Part shown: in pieces, positions 29,451 through 39,202 of the stretch
Layout: each line of letters begins with the position of its first letter
How positions within the stretch are numbered: position 1 is the stretch's first letter
NCBI GenBank assembly: GCA_023301565.1
Contig: JALZUO010000034.1
Location: forward strand, 67,621 to 131,620
Direction of reading: 5' to 3'
DNA length: 64,000 nt
Source: Oligoflexales bacterium
GTDB taxonomy: Bacteria > Bdellovibrionota_B > Oligoflexia > Oligoflexales > JALZUQ01
Translations under genes and position numbers: made by a program
The notes under the pieces: generated by a model
Told to the model about the DNA's origin: nothing
What the model saw: the letters and a program-made list of their open reading frames with translations, nothing else
The model's database searches: none

Positions 29451-29588
29451 TCAATACTTTTCTGTAGTTGTATCTTCGCGCAAAACCTTTTCTGCGGCAG
29501 ACAACTGTTTGAATGCATAGAGCTGGCTGCAACAAAAAGCCGCCAACGTAATGCCTGAAATACTATAGGCTAGTACAATATACGTCAT
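29451..29588 (-). CDS. ccmD: CcmD-like small membrane protein (45 aa, absent from ORF track)
   Basis: MTYIVLAYSISGITLAAFCCSQLYAFKQLSAAEKVLREDTTTEKY; ATGA overlap with ccmC stop; sits between ccmC and ccmE. Confidence 0.7.
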   Translation of the reverse strand: MTYIVLAYSISGITLAAFCCSQLYAFKQLSAAEKVLREDTTTEKY

Positions 29589-30241
29589 CTATGCATTCCT
29601 TTCATCTGTAGGCCGTAAACCACAGATTTTTTTGTACGAACCATATACCGCAAAAGAACCATGCTAGTACTTACCACAAGAATGATAAGCAGGTTTGCGA
29701 TCAGAACCCTAAGCATCACAGGGTCCATGGTGCTTCCGCCTTCGCGCAGAAGGCTTTGAGGTTGATGAAGGGTTCTCCACCAGTTCACGCTTTGGTAAAT
29801 AATAGGAAGGTTAAGAGTGATCAATATCCCGAGCACGCTGCAGGCACGTAGCCTTCGGTTTAAGCTTGGCAAAGATCCGTGCAAGACTAGAAACCCGGCT
29901 AACATCAAGACTAGAAGCAAAGAAGTTGTGAGCCTAGCATCCCAGGTCCACCAAACGTTCCAAGTGGGCTTGCCCCAGATCGAGCCAGTTGCAAGAAGCA
30001 GTATGCCAAACACCAGGGCGACTTCTACGCAAGAAACCATCCAGTTGTCTTGTTTTATACTTGTAGAGCTAAAAAGAAGGTTTCGCACACTCGAAAAAAA
30101 CAAAAGAATAGTTACATAAAAAGTTGCTAGAGCTATAGGGACATGAACATAAATGATTCTATATACTTCACCTTGGATTGCATCTGAAGGCGCAAAGACC
30201 AAAGCTAAAATCCAACCTGCTGCTAAAAGAGCGGCATTCAC
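29585..30241 (-). CDS. ccmC: Heme exporter/cytochrome c biogenesis protein CcmC
   Basis: YIHVP-like YVHVP and WGKPTWNVWWTWDARLTTSLLL Trp-rich (WWD) motif. Confidence 0.92.
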   Translation of the reverse strand: MNAALLAAGWILALVFAPSDAIQGEVYRIIYVHVPIALATFYVTILLFFSSVRNLLFSSTSIKQDNWMVSCVEVALVFGILLLATGSIWGKPTWNVWWTWDARLTTSLLLVLMLAGFLVLHGSLPSLNRRLRACSVLGILITLNLPIIYQSVNWWRTLHQPQSLLREGGSTMDPVMLRVLIANLLIILVVSTSMVLLRYMVRTKKSVVYGLQMKGMHR

Positions 30242-30306
30242 AAGTGTTATAGTTAATAGTTTAGAGATAAATCACCACACAAAATTTGAATCAAACTTAA
30301 ACGAGG

Positions 30307-30993
30307 CTAGCTGTTTGAGCTTTCGCTAGGTCTATTCAATTCACCAAACAAAAAGCAGCCCGCAGCAATGTACAATAAAGTTACACCAGAGAGCAATGAC
30401 AACCAGGAATTGAGCTCAGAAAAAGCCGATAGCCGATAAAGTTCCGTAATGTTTGAATATGCCAGCAGTGCTGGGCTGGCGATAGGGTAGTACAAAAGGC
30501 TAAAAACAATGCGGCTTAGCCTCGACTCGAACGCTATAGATCTTAACAGTAGGCCAAGGCTGCCTAAACCACAGCATAGCAACAAGGTAGCCAGTAAAAA
30601 CTGCCAGCGAAAGATGGTTGGCGTAGCGTTCGAGAAAAAACCGATCGCAAGGTTTGCCAAAAAGCAGATGCAAAGAACCTGGGCAAACGTAAACAACCAT
30701 TTTGCTAAGAACCAGCCGTAGACGCTTTGCGTGTGTGTACGCAAGTAGGTAAACGCCTGATCTTCGCTTTCAGCAGAAAAGGCGTTTGCTAGGCAAAGCT
30801 CTAAACTAAGAAAGATGACAAGGACTTGGATAAGCTCTAACACGTACGCCTTGTTCTCACCCTCTAATGAACCGAGGTTGAAGTTTAGCAAGGTAGCAAG
30901 GATGATGCTGAAAAGTGCTGGTGCAAGAATATCCAAGGGGCGTTTAAAAAAAAGCTTAAAGTGCGAGCGTAAATGTTGCTGAAAAGAAATCAT
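30307..30993 (-). CDS. ccmB: Heme exporter protein CcmB-like
   Basis: Six hydrophobic segments; operon position between ccmA and ccmC; LLYYPIASPALL; start taken at internal Met. Confidence 0.75.
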   Translation of the reverse strand: MISFQQHLRSHFKLFFKRPLDILAPALFSIILATLLNFNLGSLEGENKAYVLELIQVLVIFLSLELCLANAFSAESEDQAFTYLRTHTQSVYGWFLAKWLFTFAQVLCICFLANLAIGFFSNATPTIFRWQFLLATLLLCCGLGSLGLLLRSIAFESRLSRIVFSLLYYPIASPALLAYSNITELYRLSAFSELNSWLSLLSGVTLLYIAAGCFLFGELNRPSESSNS

Positions 30994-31559
30994 GGTCTTT
31001 CCAAATCCACAGAGCTCGTAGCAAGGCCGTCTAACCATTGAGTTTGGTGAGAAACAACAAGAAAACTCTGACCATTTTCTATGCCAGACTTTATTTTTTT
31101 GACCAATGTTTGTATTCCACTCTGGTCCAGGCCCATAAGGGGTTCATCGAGCAAAACACAGCTAGCGTCAGAAGAGAGAGTTCGCAAAAGACCAAGACGC
31201 CTACGCATGCCAGTACTGAAGTTCCTTACCGGGAAGTTCTTCCAAACCATGTGACGCGGACCAAGCCAGTCGGATAAGTCCGAACTAGAGCAATCACTTG
31301 AAAGGTTGTTTATATAATCTAGGTCCAGAAAAAGTCCGTTGGTCTCGCTTTGTAGGTATGCTTTTTTAAGCCCACTTTTCCATTCAACCTGACCATGAAA
31401 GCCCGGAAGCAGACCTGACAAAACCTTTAGGCACGTAGACTTGCCTGCTCCGTTTGGCCCGCGAAGGTGAATAAGCTCGCCGGGTTTGCATTGAAAGCTA
31501 ATTGGTCGCCAAAGTGGCGAGTCAAAAAAACTAAATGTGAGGTTTTTTACCTCAAGCAT
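30990..31559 (-). CDS. ccmA: Heme ABC exporter ATP-binding protein CcmA
   Basis: RGPNGAGKST, FSTGMRRRLGLLR and CVLLDEPLMGLD motifs. Confidence 0.88.
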   Translation of the reverse strand: MLEVKNLTFSFFDSPLWRPISFQCKPGELIHLRGPNGAGKSTCLKVLSGLLPGFHGQVEWKSGLKKAYLQSETNGLFLDLDYINNLSSDCSSSDLSDWLGPRHMVWKNFPVRNFSTGMRRRLGLLRTLSSDASCVLLDEPLMGLDQSGIQTLVKKIKSGIENGQSFLVVSHQTQWLDGLATSSVDLERP

Positions 31560-31568
31560 AGATAAGCC

Positions 31569-32477
31569 TTACATCTTAAAGTCAAGTAGCTCTAACTTTG
31601 TAGAGCCAGACTTGGCGTACAATACTTTGGTTCCGTCCGGATGCCAAGTGGCCCAGTTCTCTGCTTGACCCTGTGTGTTCGTGATGTACGCACTTTTTCC
31701 ATTTAGTTCAAACAAAGCAAGGTCGTTGTCTCTGACCTGGTTCCCGTGCATCCTGGCTTTGCTCACCAAGATAAGATCTAAAAAAGGGTGAAAGCTCGGA
31801 AACTTACCTTGTCCTAAAATAGTTGGTTGTTTTTCTTTTTGACTGATTTTGTAAACCAGACCTTTTTCTGTTCCCCAAACAATAGAGTTTTGCTCCCGAT
31901 TAAAGTCAAAAGATACAATCTCATCGCCTTGGAAAACAGGCTCGTATTTTCCGTAAGGATCTTTTCGCAAGATCATTTTTTCTGTAACGATCCAAGGGCC
32001 TTTTTCTGCATAGCTTTTCTTGCCGCTTGTTAGGATAGAAAGAGGACCTGTCCTTGTTAAAAAGCTCAAAGTCTGGCTTTTTTGATGAAAAACAACTTTT
32101 GAAATTGGTCCCGGTATTTTGTCGATCAAGACTTTTGATCCGCTACGTACATGCAATGCATATATAAAGGATATTCGCTGCTTGTCTTTCTTCTTTGTTT
32201 GAGCGAAGAACAGGTTTTCCGAGTCCCATGACCAGACATAATTTCCAAAAACCGGGTCAGCGATAATTTTTTTATAAGTATTTTTTTTCAGGTCAAAAAG
32301 AAACAAACCATTTTCATACTTAGTCTCAAAGGCAAAGTGTGTCGCCCCTATGTTGAGCCGTAATGTTTTAAAGTTGTCTGGGATTTCCAAAAAATTTCTG
32401 ACCCTTGGTTTGAGCGGTCCTTGCTTGGAAAAGCCAAGTGTAGACATGCAGATTACAAGTAGGAATATTTTTGCCAT
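31569..32477 (-). CDS. Secreted TolB-like beta-propeller protein
   Basis: Signal peptide MAKIFLLVICMSTLGFS; repeated W-S/T-x-D and DG-type blades (ENWATWHPDGTKVLYA). Confidence 0.6.
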   Translation of the reverse strand: MAKIFLLVICMSTLGFSKQGPLKPRVRNFLEIPDNFKTLRLNIGATHFAFETKYENGLFLFDLKKNTYKKIIADPVFGNYVWSWDSENLFFAQTKKKDKQRISFIYALHVRSGSKVLIDKIPGPISKVVFHQKSQTLSFLTRTGPLSILTSGKKSYAEKGPWIVTEKMILRKDPYGKYEPVFQGDEIVSFDFNREQNSIVWGTEKGLVYKISQKEKQPTILGQGKFPSFHPFLDLILVSKARMHGNQVRDNDLALFELNGKSAYITNTQGQAENWATWHPDGTKVLYAKSGSTKLELLDFKM

Positions 32478-32670
32478 GTGAACCACCATTTTTTTCTTAT
32501 CTCCGTTAGCCTCTATATAAGTCATTATCTCAGAAGGTGCTGCCCAAGGCGGGTAGCCGACACTGCAAATTACGGCGCTAAACACTAAATAAGGCAGACG
32601 TTTCCAGAAAAGCTAATGAAAACAACCTGTTTTGTCGAAAAGAAATAGAATAAGGAAGAGGTTCCAGCTT

Positions 32671-33030
32671 ATGAATAAATTCAGAATTTTGACGCTACTA
32701 CTTACTGGGGCATTGTGTTTTGGCTTTGCCGGCGAGATTCAGGCGCAGACAAAGAAAAAACGTAAAACCGTGAAGAAGCTTAAGAAAAAAACGGAGCGTA
32801 GGCGAAACCTTGTCGTTGAAAAAACCTATAAGATAAAAAAAGGCAATCAAAAAACAAATTTTGACTTTGATGCCGCAGATATTTCCGGTGCCAGAAAGAC
32901 TCCTTTTGGTGAATTGGTTGATACGGTCGAATCAGATAGGACTTACAACTTTATCAAGCTTCGAACAAATTGGAGACCAGAGATGGAACGCTCTGCAGCG
33001 ACTCTTGAAACTGGCTCTGGTCGAAAATAA
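32671..33030 (+). CDS. Hypothetical secreted Lys/Arg-rich protein
   Basis: Signal peptide MNKFRILTLLLTGALCFGFAGEIQAQ then KKKRKTVKKLKKKTERRR; ATG at 32671. Confidence 0.6.
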   Translation: MNKFRILTLLLTGALCFGFAGEIQAQTKKKRKTVKKLKKKTERRRNLVVEKTYKIKKGNQKTNFDFDAADISGARKTPFGELVDTVESDRTYNFIKLRTNWRPEMERSAATLETGSGRK

Positions 33031-33085
33031 TCTGAACCGATCATATGCTTTTTTATCAATGTCCGTATTTATCACGGGAATTTAG

Positions 33086-34354
33086 ATGATGCCAAAAGAC
33101 AAAAGAAATCTGGGTCACCGAACGCACTCTTTCCGGCGAAAATGGCATTTTGATTGGCCTATTTTGCAGGTATTGTTCGGTGGTTTGTCTCCCATAGATC
33201 TTCCTGAACTACCTTTTTCAAAGATGACCTCTACCCATGACTTTATCAAAGGGTATGGCTTTGACATGGGGATTCAATCAGACCAAAAATCAGCACATGC
33301 TTTGTTGGCGGAGTCTTTGTACTTTATTGAGCACCATCTTGCCCCGCGCGAGTGGAAAAGAGGTATGCGACCCCCTGAGGCTGTTCTATTTTGCGAGGAT
33401 CCGCGTGAGTTGGTCTGGCGTGCTTCGCAAAGAGGCTCGTTTGATGCGCTAGAGGGCGCTTGGTCGTGCGCCCTTCTTCGGATTATGCACACTGCAGCAC
33501 ATTTAGATGCAATTTGGCGGCGCATCGATCTTCATGCTGCTACAGAACAGCTTAAAAAGAGATTTGAAAAACACATTAAATATAACCGTGATGGAACGGT
33601 TGTTTTGAAGAAAGATCATCAGTCTGTCTTGCTAAGAAGGCTGGACTGGAAGCCACCAAAAAAAAGAAGTTCTGTTTTTCTTAAGCTTTTACATAAACCT
33701 GCTAACGTAGCTGAAACAGTTTATGATCTGATAGGGTTGCGGATTGTTACAGACAATTTTAGTGACGCTATTCGAGCGGTTCAGTATTTAACAGAGCTTC
33801 ACGTCCTTTCTTTTGCAAACATTATCCCTGCCAGGTCCCGCAACTCTTTGGTTGATTTGGATCAGTTTAGGATATTTCTGGATCACAGCGGCTTAGAGCT
33901 TAATGGGAATAGGGTTTCCCTGGAAAAGTTAGAAGAAAAAATGTCTCAGGTATCCTCTTTGAAGCCGGAGGTGGTTTTAAGTGAAAACAAGCACTCTTCA
34001 CAAGAGTACCGGTCTATTCAGCTTACCTGTAGGCAGCTATTATTGGACTCAAATTCTTGTATGGAAGACGATTTGTTTCAGGGAGCTGGAAAGCATTTAA
34101 GGCCAGGATCACAGGCAGCTAATTTTCTTGAAGAGCTTATAAAGGTTAAAAATTTGCCTAAAACACTTCAAAATGAAGAAAAAAATACTAACTTTTTCCC
34201 TTTCGAGGTACAGGTTTTAGATCGGGAAAGTTACCAGAACTCTCGGCATGGAGAGGCTTCTCACTCAAGCTATAAGCTGGCTCAGGTCAGAACTGCAAGA
34301 AAGCGTATCCTGGGCGAGGTCTTAACGCTTTGGAAGCGTCAAAAGGTGTCTTGA
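33086..34354 (+). CDS. Divergent RelA/SpoT nucleotidyltransferase-fold protein (possible TIGR04552-type family)
   Basis: YDLIGLRIVTDNFSDAIRAVQYL, YRSIQLTCR and FEVQVLDRESYQNSRHGEASHSSYK align in order with RelA/SpoT synthetase motifs. Confidence 0.6.
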   Translation: MMPKDKRNLGHRTHSFRRKWHFDWPILQVLFGGLSPIDLPELPFSKMTSTHDFIKGYGFDMGIQSDQKSAHALLAESLYFIEHHLAPREWKRGMRPPEAVLFCEDPRELVWRASQRGSFDALEGAWSCALLRIMHTAAHLDAIWRRIDLHAATEQLKKRFEKHIKYNRDGTVVLKKDHQSVLLRRLDWKPPKKRSSVFLKLLHKPANVAETVYDLIGLRIVTDNFSDAIRAVQYLTELHVLSFANIIPARSRNSLVDLDQFRIFLDHSGLELNGNRVSLEKLEEKMSQVSSLKPEVVLSENKHSSQEYRSIQLTCRQLLLDSNSCMEDDLFQGAGKHLRPGSQAANFLEELIKVKNLPKTLQNEEKNTNFFPFEVQVLDRESYQNSRHGEASHSSYKLAQVRTARKRILGEVLTLWKRQKVS

Positions 34355-34705
34355 TTTCAAAAAACAACTTAAAGTGCGGAGACCAGAGTCAATGAGACTC
34401 TGGTCTTACAAAAGTGGCCGTAGCGGCTTTGCTAGGCAGGTGTGGGGCTAGTTCAGGAAAAGAACTTCTTGAGCGTGCACCTATTGCCTTCCTCTAATTT
34501 AGGCTTCGATGCGATAAACTGGTTGGACCTTTGTTTTCTACAAAAAATTAGTCTTAAAAGCGGTGAAAACAAAGACTTCTACCTTCTTCGACCAATTCCA
34601 AAAATACTTTAGCTCCTTTTTAAAAACCCCTCTTTTACTCCAAAATTGTAGTGGCTTACAGATTAAGCTAGAATCTCCTTATTACCTTCAAAGGAAGATC
34701 TTCAT

Positions 34706-35986
34706 ATGAAAAACACCTCCATTGTCTGGATCGCTTGGCGAGAGTTTTTGGCAGCAAAAGGGCATGGGATTCGCTTTATGGTGGTTATGTCAGTTGCCGG
34801 TATTGCCTTAGGGGTGGCGGCAATGATCGTCGTGATGTCGGTGATGGCAGGGTTTGCCGAACAACACCGGCAAAGTATGATTGAAACAGCACCTCACTTA
34901 GAGGTCCTTTCTACAGTTCAGGGTTCAGGGTTTGCCTTAGCAGAACACTCTTTAGACAAGATTCAGGCTAGCATCTCAAATGCTTCATCTTATACGGAGT
35001 TTGTGCAAAGCGACTTAGTAATTCGTTCAGCAAAAAAAAGTTTTAGCGCAAAGCTATATGGACTACCTCTGGATAAGCATAAAGCTTGGCCTTGGCCTTT
35101 TTATGAAGACTTATTTGGAGGACAAGAACCCATAAGTGCTCCGCTCCAAGAAAGAATGTCTGCAAGAAAAACTCCAGGGATTCTTTTAAGCTCTCGGTTG
35201 GCTCAAACAATTGTGGTTAAACCCGGCGATAGGGTATCTCTTTTAAATCCGGATTTTGGCGCAAACCAACTGCTCGGTAGCGGTGAGCTTCTAAAAGATT
35301 TTGTTGTAGAAGGAGTTTTTTTTGAACCCGATGGCGCTTCGGGTATAGACCCGTATTTAGCTGTGGTGTCCATCGAAGAAGGAAGAAAGTTTCTTCCTGG
35401 CTATGACCCACAACTAGACCCTTTTCAGATTGTTTCTGGGGTGGCATTTAAAACATCCAACCCTTTTAAAATGAGTTGGGACTCTAGTTTTTTTTCAGAA
35501 TCCAATGGCTTTAGGGTTGAAACGTGGAAGGAAAAAAACAGTTCCATTCTTTTTGCTCTCACGCTTGAAAAGTACGTAATGGCATTTTTGTTGTTCCTGG
35601 TGGTTATTGTTGCAGCATTTTCCATTTGCGGCTCTCTTATTATGAGTAGTTTCAAAAAGAGGAGGCAGGTTGCTATCTACCGCGCTATGGGGATGACTCA
35701 GTCCGGGGTGTTAGGTCTTTTCTTGTGGAAAGGCGGTATTTTGGGGGCTGTAGGTGTTTTTTTGGGTGCGAGCATTGGCTGGACTATCTGCTTAATTTAT
35801 TGGCAGAATGGCGGAACTACAGCTTCTAGTGGGCTGGACGTATTCAACCTGCCCGTAAAGTTTTTGCCCCTTGAATATCTAGTGATATGTTGCGGAGCTT
35901 GGGCAATGTCCTTTATTGCCGCGGTGTTGCCCGCCGCGCAGTCATCTAGGCTCGATCCTGTAGATGGTTTGCGTGTAATGAACTGA
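34706..35986 (+). CDS. lolC: FtsX-like ABC permease, LolC/LolE type
   Basis: N-terminal TM, large periplasmic region, 3 C-terminal TMs (SSFKKRRQVAIYRAMGMT); next to LolD-type ATPase. Confidence 0.85.
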   Translation: MKNTSIVWIAWREFLAAKGHGIRFMVVMSVAGIALGVAAMIVVMSVMAGFAEQHRQSMIETAPHLEVLSTVQGSGFALAEHSLDKIQASISNASSYTEFVQSDLVIRSAKKSFSAKLYGLPLDKHKAWPWPFYEDLFGGQEPISAPLQERMSARKTPGILLSSRLAQTIVVKPGDRVSLLNPDFGANQLLGSGELLKDFVVEGVFFEPDGASGIDPYLAVVSIEEGRKFLPGYDPQLDPFQIVSGVAFKTSNPFKMSWDSSFFSESNGFRVETWKEKNSSILFALTLEKYVMAFLLFLVVIVAAFSICGSLIMSSFKKRRQVAIYRAMGMTQSGVLGLFLWKGGILGAVGVFLGASIGWTICLIYWQNGGTTASSGLDVFNLPVKFLPLEYLVICCGAWAMSFIAAVLPAAQSSRLDPVDGLRVMN

Positions 35987-36011
35987 TGTTTGAACTCGCG
36001 CGGCTGGAGAT

Positions 36012-36752
36012 GTGATTCTCAAAATGCAGTCAACCCGAGACAACCCTGCTGAAACTAAAGTGGATTCTTTTAAAATATCAATGCAAGAAGCATCGAAGGT
36101 CTACGAGATTCACGGTCATAAAGTTACGGCGGTACGTGGCGTAAGCCTTACGGTCACCAATAGAACTTGCACGGCTATCGTTGGAAAGTCTGGGTCTGGA
36201 AAAAGCACTCTGCTGCATCTGCTTTCTAGCTTAGAAAAGCCTAGTACAGGTAAAGTGTCTTTCAACGGCAAAAACTTAACGGAAATGTCAGACAGTGAGA
36301 TAGCAAAAATACGCGGTCAACGTGTAGGGATCGTTTTTCAAATGAATAATTTGCTCCCGGAGTTTTCTGCTTTGGAAAATGTACAAATGCCAGGGCTGAT
36401 AGCTGGGCTATCCAAAAAAGAAGTGTCTGACCGGGCAGGTTTTTTGCTGGATAAAGTAGGCCTAGGTCATAGAGTGAATCACCGCCCTTCAGAGATGAGT
36501 GGCGGCGAGCAGCAGCGGGTTGCCGTGGCTAGGGCTATGGTAATGCGGCCAAGTATTTTGTTTGCAGATGAGCCTACAGGTAATTTGGATGAGCGTACTA
36601 GCCTAGAAGTACAGAACTTATTTTTTTCTATAGTAGAAGCGTTTAAAATTGGCCTGGTCATGGTGACCCATGATTCGGACTTAGCTGCACGTTTGCCAAG
36701 CCAGATCCGAATGGAAGATGGCCGCATAGTGAATTCAGATGGGATGGTTTAA
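36012..36752 (+). CDS. lolD: ABC transporter ATP-binding protein, LolD type
   Basis: VGKSGSGKSTLLHLLSSLEKPSTG, MSGGEQQRVAVARA, ILFADEPTGNLDERT. Confidence 0.9.
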   Translation: MILKMQSTRDNPAETKVDSFKISMQEASKVYEIHGHKVTAVRGVSLTVTNRTCTAIVGKSGSGKSTLLHLLSSLEKPSTGKVSFNGKNLTEMSDSEIAKIRGQRVGIVFQMNNLLPEFSALENVQMPGLIAGLSKKEVSDRAGFLLDKVGLGHRVNHRPSEMSGGEQQRVAVARAMVMRPSILFADEPTGNLDERTSLEVQNLFFSIVEAFKIGLVMVTHDSDLAARLPSQIRMEDGRIVNSDGMV

Positions 36753-36757
36753 CTAGT

Positions 36758-39079
36758 ATGAAGCTAACAATAAAACTGATAGCTCTTTCCTTTATTATAG
36801 CAACACAAGCGTTTGCCTTTAAGATCTCCAGGGTAAAGGTTGAGGGCAACCGCAAGGTTGAATCACGTGCAATTTTAAAGCTTATGCAGTCTCAGCCAGG
36901 CACGCCGATGAGCAAAGAAGTCGTGGCGCAAGACATCCGGACATTGTTTGATCTAGGCGTTTTTACAAATATAAATGTTTACTCGAGCGGCACAACTCTA
37001 ATTGTGGCTGTTTCCGAAAAGCCTTCTGTAGTTGAAATTGCTTTTTCTGGTTTTAACGAAGTCAGCGAAGCAGATGTCGAGAAAAAAATAAGCACAGAGC
37101 GCTACAGAGTTGTGGATACAGCTGTTCTCGCCTCTGATGTTCGGTTGATCGAAGAAGAGTACGCCAAAAAAGGCTTTTTCTTAGCGAAGGTCAAGTATGA
37201 GCTTGAGGAGATAGAAAAAGGCAAGGTTCGCCTAAAGTTTTTTGTTCGTGAGGGTAAAAAAGTCCAAGTCGGTTCTATTGAGATTCATGGGAATCAGTCT
37301 TTTTCAGATGGCCAGATAATGGAAGGGTTTTTGTCGCGTCCAGTTACCAGGATGTCGAAGTTAAGCCCAAGGGCTATTTTCCAAGATGCGATTGTTCAGC
37401 GTGACAATGAGTTCATTTCTTTGTTTTATAAAAACAAGGGCTATGCAAAAGTTCAAACAGGCAAACCATCTGTAACCTTGGATGCTAGTAAGGACTTTGT
37501 TCATGTTACCTACAACGTGGAAGAAGGTAAGCAGTATCGAATAGGGAAAATTGGTTATTCAGGCGCTTCCTTACTCTCTTCTGAGGAGCTTGAAGATGCT
37601 AGAGAGCTTAATACCGGAGACGTCTTTAATTACTCGAAGTTTTCAAAAGACATTGAAAAGATTGTAGATGAGTATGGAAACCTAGGTTTTGCGTTTGCAG
37701 ATGTTGCTCCGATCCCAGATTTTAACGATGAAGAGCAAACCGTAGACTTAGATATAAGGATATCTAAAGGTCGAAAAGTATACATCGGCGAGATTTCAAT
37801 TACGGGCAACACTAAAACACGCGACAACGTCATAAGGCGCGAACTTCAGTTTAGTGAAGGCGAGCTTTACCAGGGTACTAGGCTAACAAAGGCTAAAGCC
37901 GATATCGAAAGGCTTGGTTTTTTTGAGCAAGTCCAGGTTATTCGTGAAAAAAGTGAAAAACGAAACGATAGTTTGGACCTAAAGATACGTGTCAAAGAAA
38001 AACCTACCGGGCAACTGCAGGCCGCTCTTGGGTTTACCCCTAGCAACAACACGAGCGAAAGTCGGTTCTTCGGACAGGGCCGATACGAAGAAAAAAACCA
38101 ATCAGGTAAGGGTTGGAAGACTGCCATTGCCGGACGTTGGAATCGTGGCGATAATTTTTCTATTAGCGGTGAGCTTTACGAGCCGAGGTTTAAAGACTCA
38201 GATTGGTCGCTTGGAGGAAAAGTTTTTCTTGATAGTGAAGTTAAGCCTTTGTTGGGGACGCCTTTTGTAGGCGTGCAAGCAGCGGTTAGCACTGAAGTGG
38301 ACGTCACAGAGAAGCGAGTCGGCGGAAGCATCACAGTTGGCAGGAAAGTCGTAGAAAAGGTTCGATCTGCGTTGACCTATAGAATTGAAGATGTAGAAAC
38401 AGACTCTCCCTTCAATTTGGGCGAGCAGTTTTTAAAACAAGGGCTAAGCTCTAGCTTGACTCTGTCTTTTAGCAGGAACGCAACAAACAACTTCATCGAT
38501 CCAAGCTCAGGGTCAAACATAACTTTATCTCAAAAAGTCAGTGGGTCGATCCTAGGGGGGATCGATGATTTTGGTGAAACAGCTCTAGATATTGACTACT
38601 ACTTTCCAATTGATTTTGCAGAAAACTACAGGACTTACTTTAGGTTTCACTCAAATTTTTCATTTGTTTATAAAACCAGTAGTTCTCAGGTTCCGTTTTA
38701 TGAGCGCTACAGGCTTGGTGGGTTCAATGATTTACGTGGATTCCCCTTTCAAAGTTTAGGCCCTACAGAACAGTTGGTGCTTGAGTCGGGCGAAGATGCT
38801 GTTCCCTATAACCGCGGTGGGAATAAGAAGATGGTCTACACTCTTGAGTATTATTTTCCACTCATCCCCGAAGCTGGGCTTAAAGCTGTTTTGTTTGGCG
38901 ACGTTGGCCAGGCTTTTGATGATGGTAGTGGGCTTTCATTTGATAATTTGGAAAAGGATATTGGGTTTGGCTTCCGGTGGATCACGCCTATTGCCCCTTT
39001 TCGGTTTGAGTGGGCATACCCGTGGGTAGACGGGAAGCTGAGTAGTAAGCCAGAGTTTATTTTCTTCTTGGGCTACTAG
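36758..39079 (+). CDS. bamA: Outer membrane protein assembly factor BamA
   Basis: Five POTRA-like repeats then Omp85 barrel (RYRLGGFNDLRGFPFQSLGP, PFRFEWAYP). Confidence 0.95.
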   Translation: MKLTIKLIALSFIIATQAFAFKISRVKVEGNRKVESRAILKLMQSQPGTPMSKEVVAQDIRTLFDLGVFTNINVYSSGTTLIVAVSEKPSVVEIAFSGFNEVSEADVEKKISTERYRVVDTAVLASDVRLIEEEYAKKGFFLAKVKYELEEIEKGKVRLKFFVREGKKVQVGSIEIHGNQSFSDGQIMEGFLSRPVTRMSKLSPRAIFQDAIVQRDNEFISLFYKNKGYAKVQTGKPSVTLDASKDFVHVTYNVEEGKQYRIGKIGYSGASLLSSEELEDARELNTGDVFNYSKFSKDIEKIVDEYGNLGFAFADVAPIPDFNDEEQTVDLDIRISKGRKVYIGEISITGNTKTRDNVIRRELQFSEGELYQGTRLTKAKADIERLGFFEQVQVIREKSEKRNDSLDLKIRVKEKPTGQLQAALGFTPSNNTSESRFFGQGRYEEKNQSGKGWKTAIAGRWNRGDNFSISGELYEPRFKDSDWSLGGKVFLDSEVKPLLGTPFVGVQAAVSTEVDVTEKRVGGSITVGRKVVEKVRSALTYRIEDVETDSPFNLGEQFLKQGLSSSLTLSFSRNATNNFIDPSSGSNITLSQKVSGSILGGIDDFGETALDIDYYFPIDFAENYRTYFRFHSNFSFVYKTSSSQVPFYERYRLGGFNDLRGFPFQSLGPTEQLVLESGEDAVPYNRGGNKKMVYTLEYYFPLIPEAGLKAVLFGDVGQAFDDGSGLSFDNLEKDIGFGFRWITPIAPFRFEWAYPWVDGKLSSKPEFIFFLGY

Positions 39080-39202
39080 GTTAGCAGCCAGTCTTGGGCA
39101 ATAAAAAGCCTTTTATTGCAGCAGGTTATGGTTACTCATAGAAGCTAAATAGCCAGCATGGTAGTGTTGGCCACTCGTTTGAATGTGGAGGAAAACGAAC
39201 CT

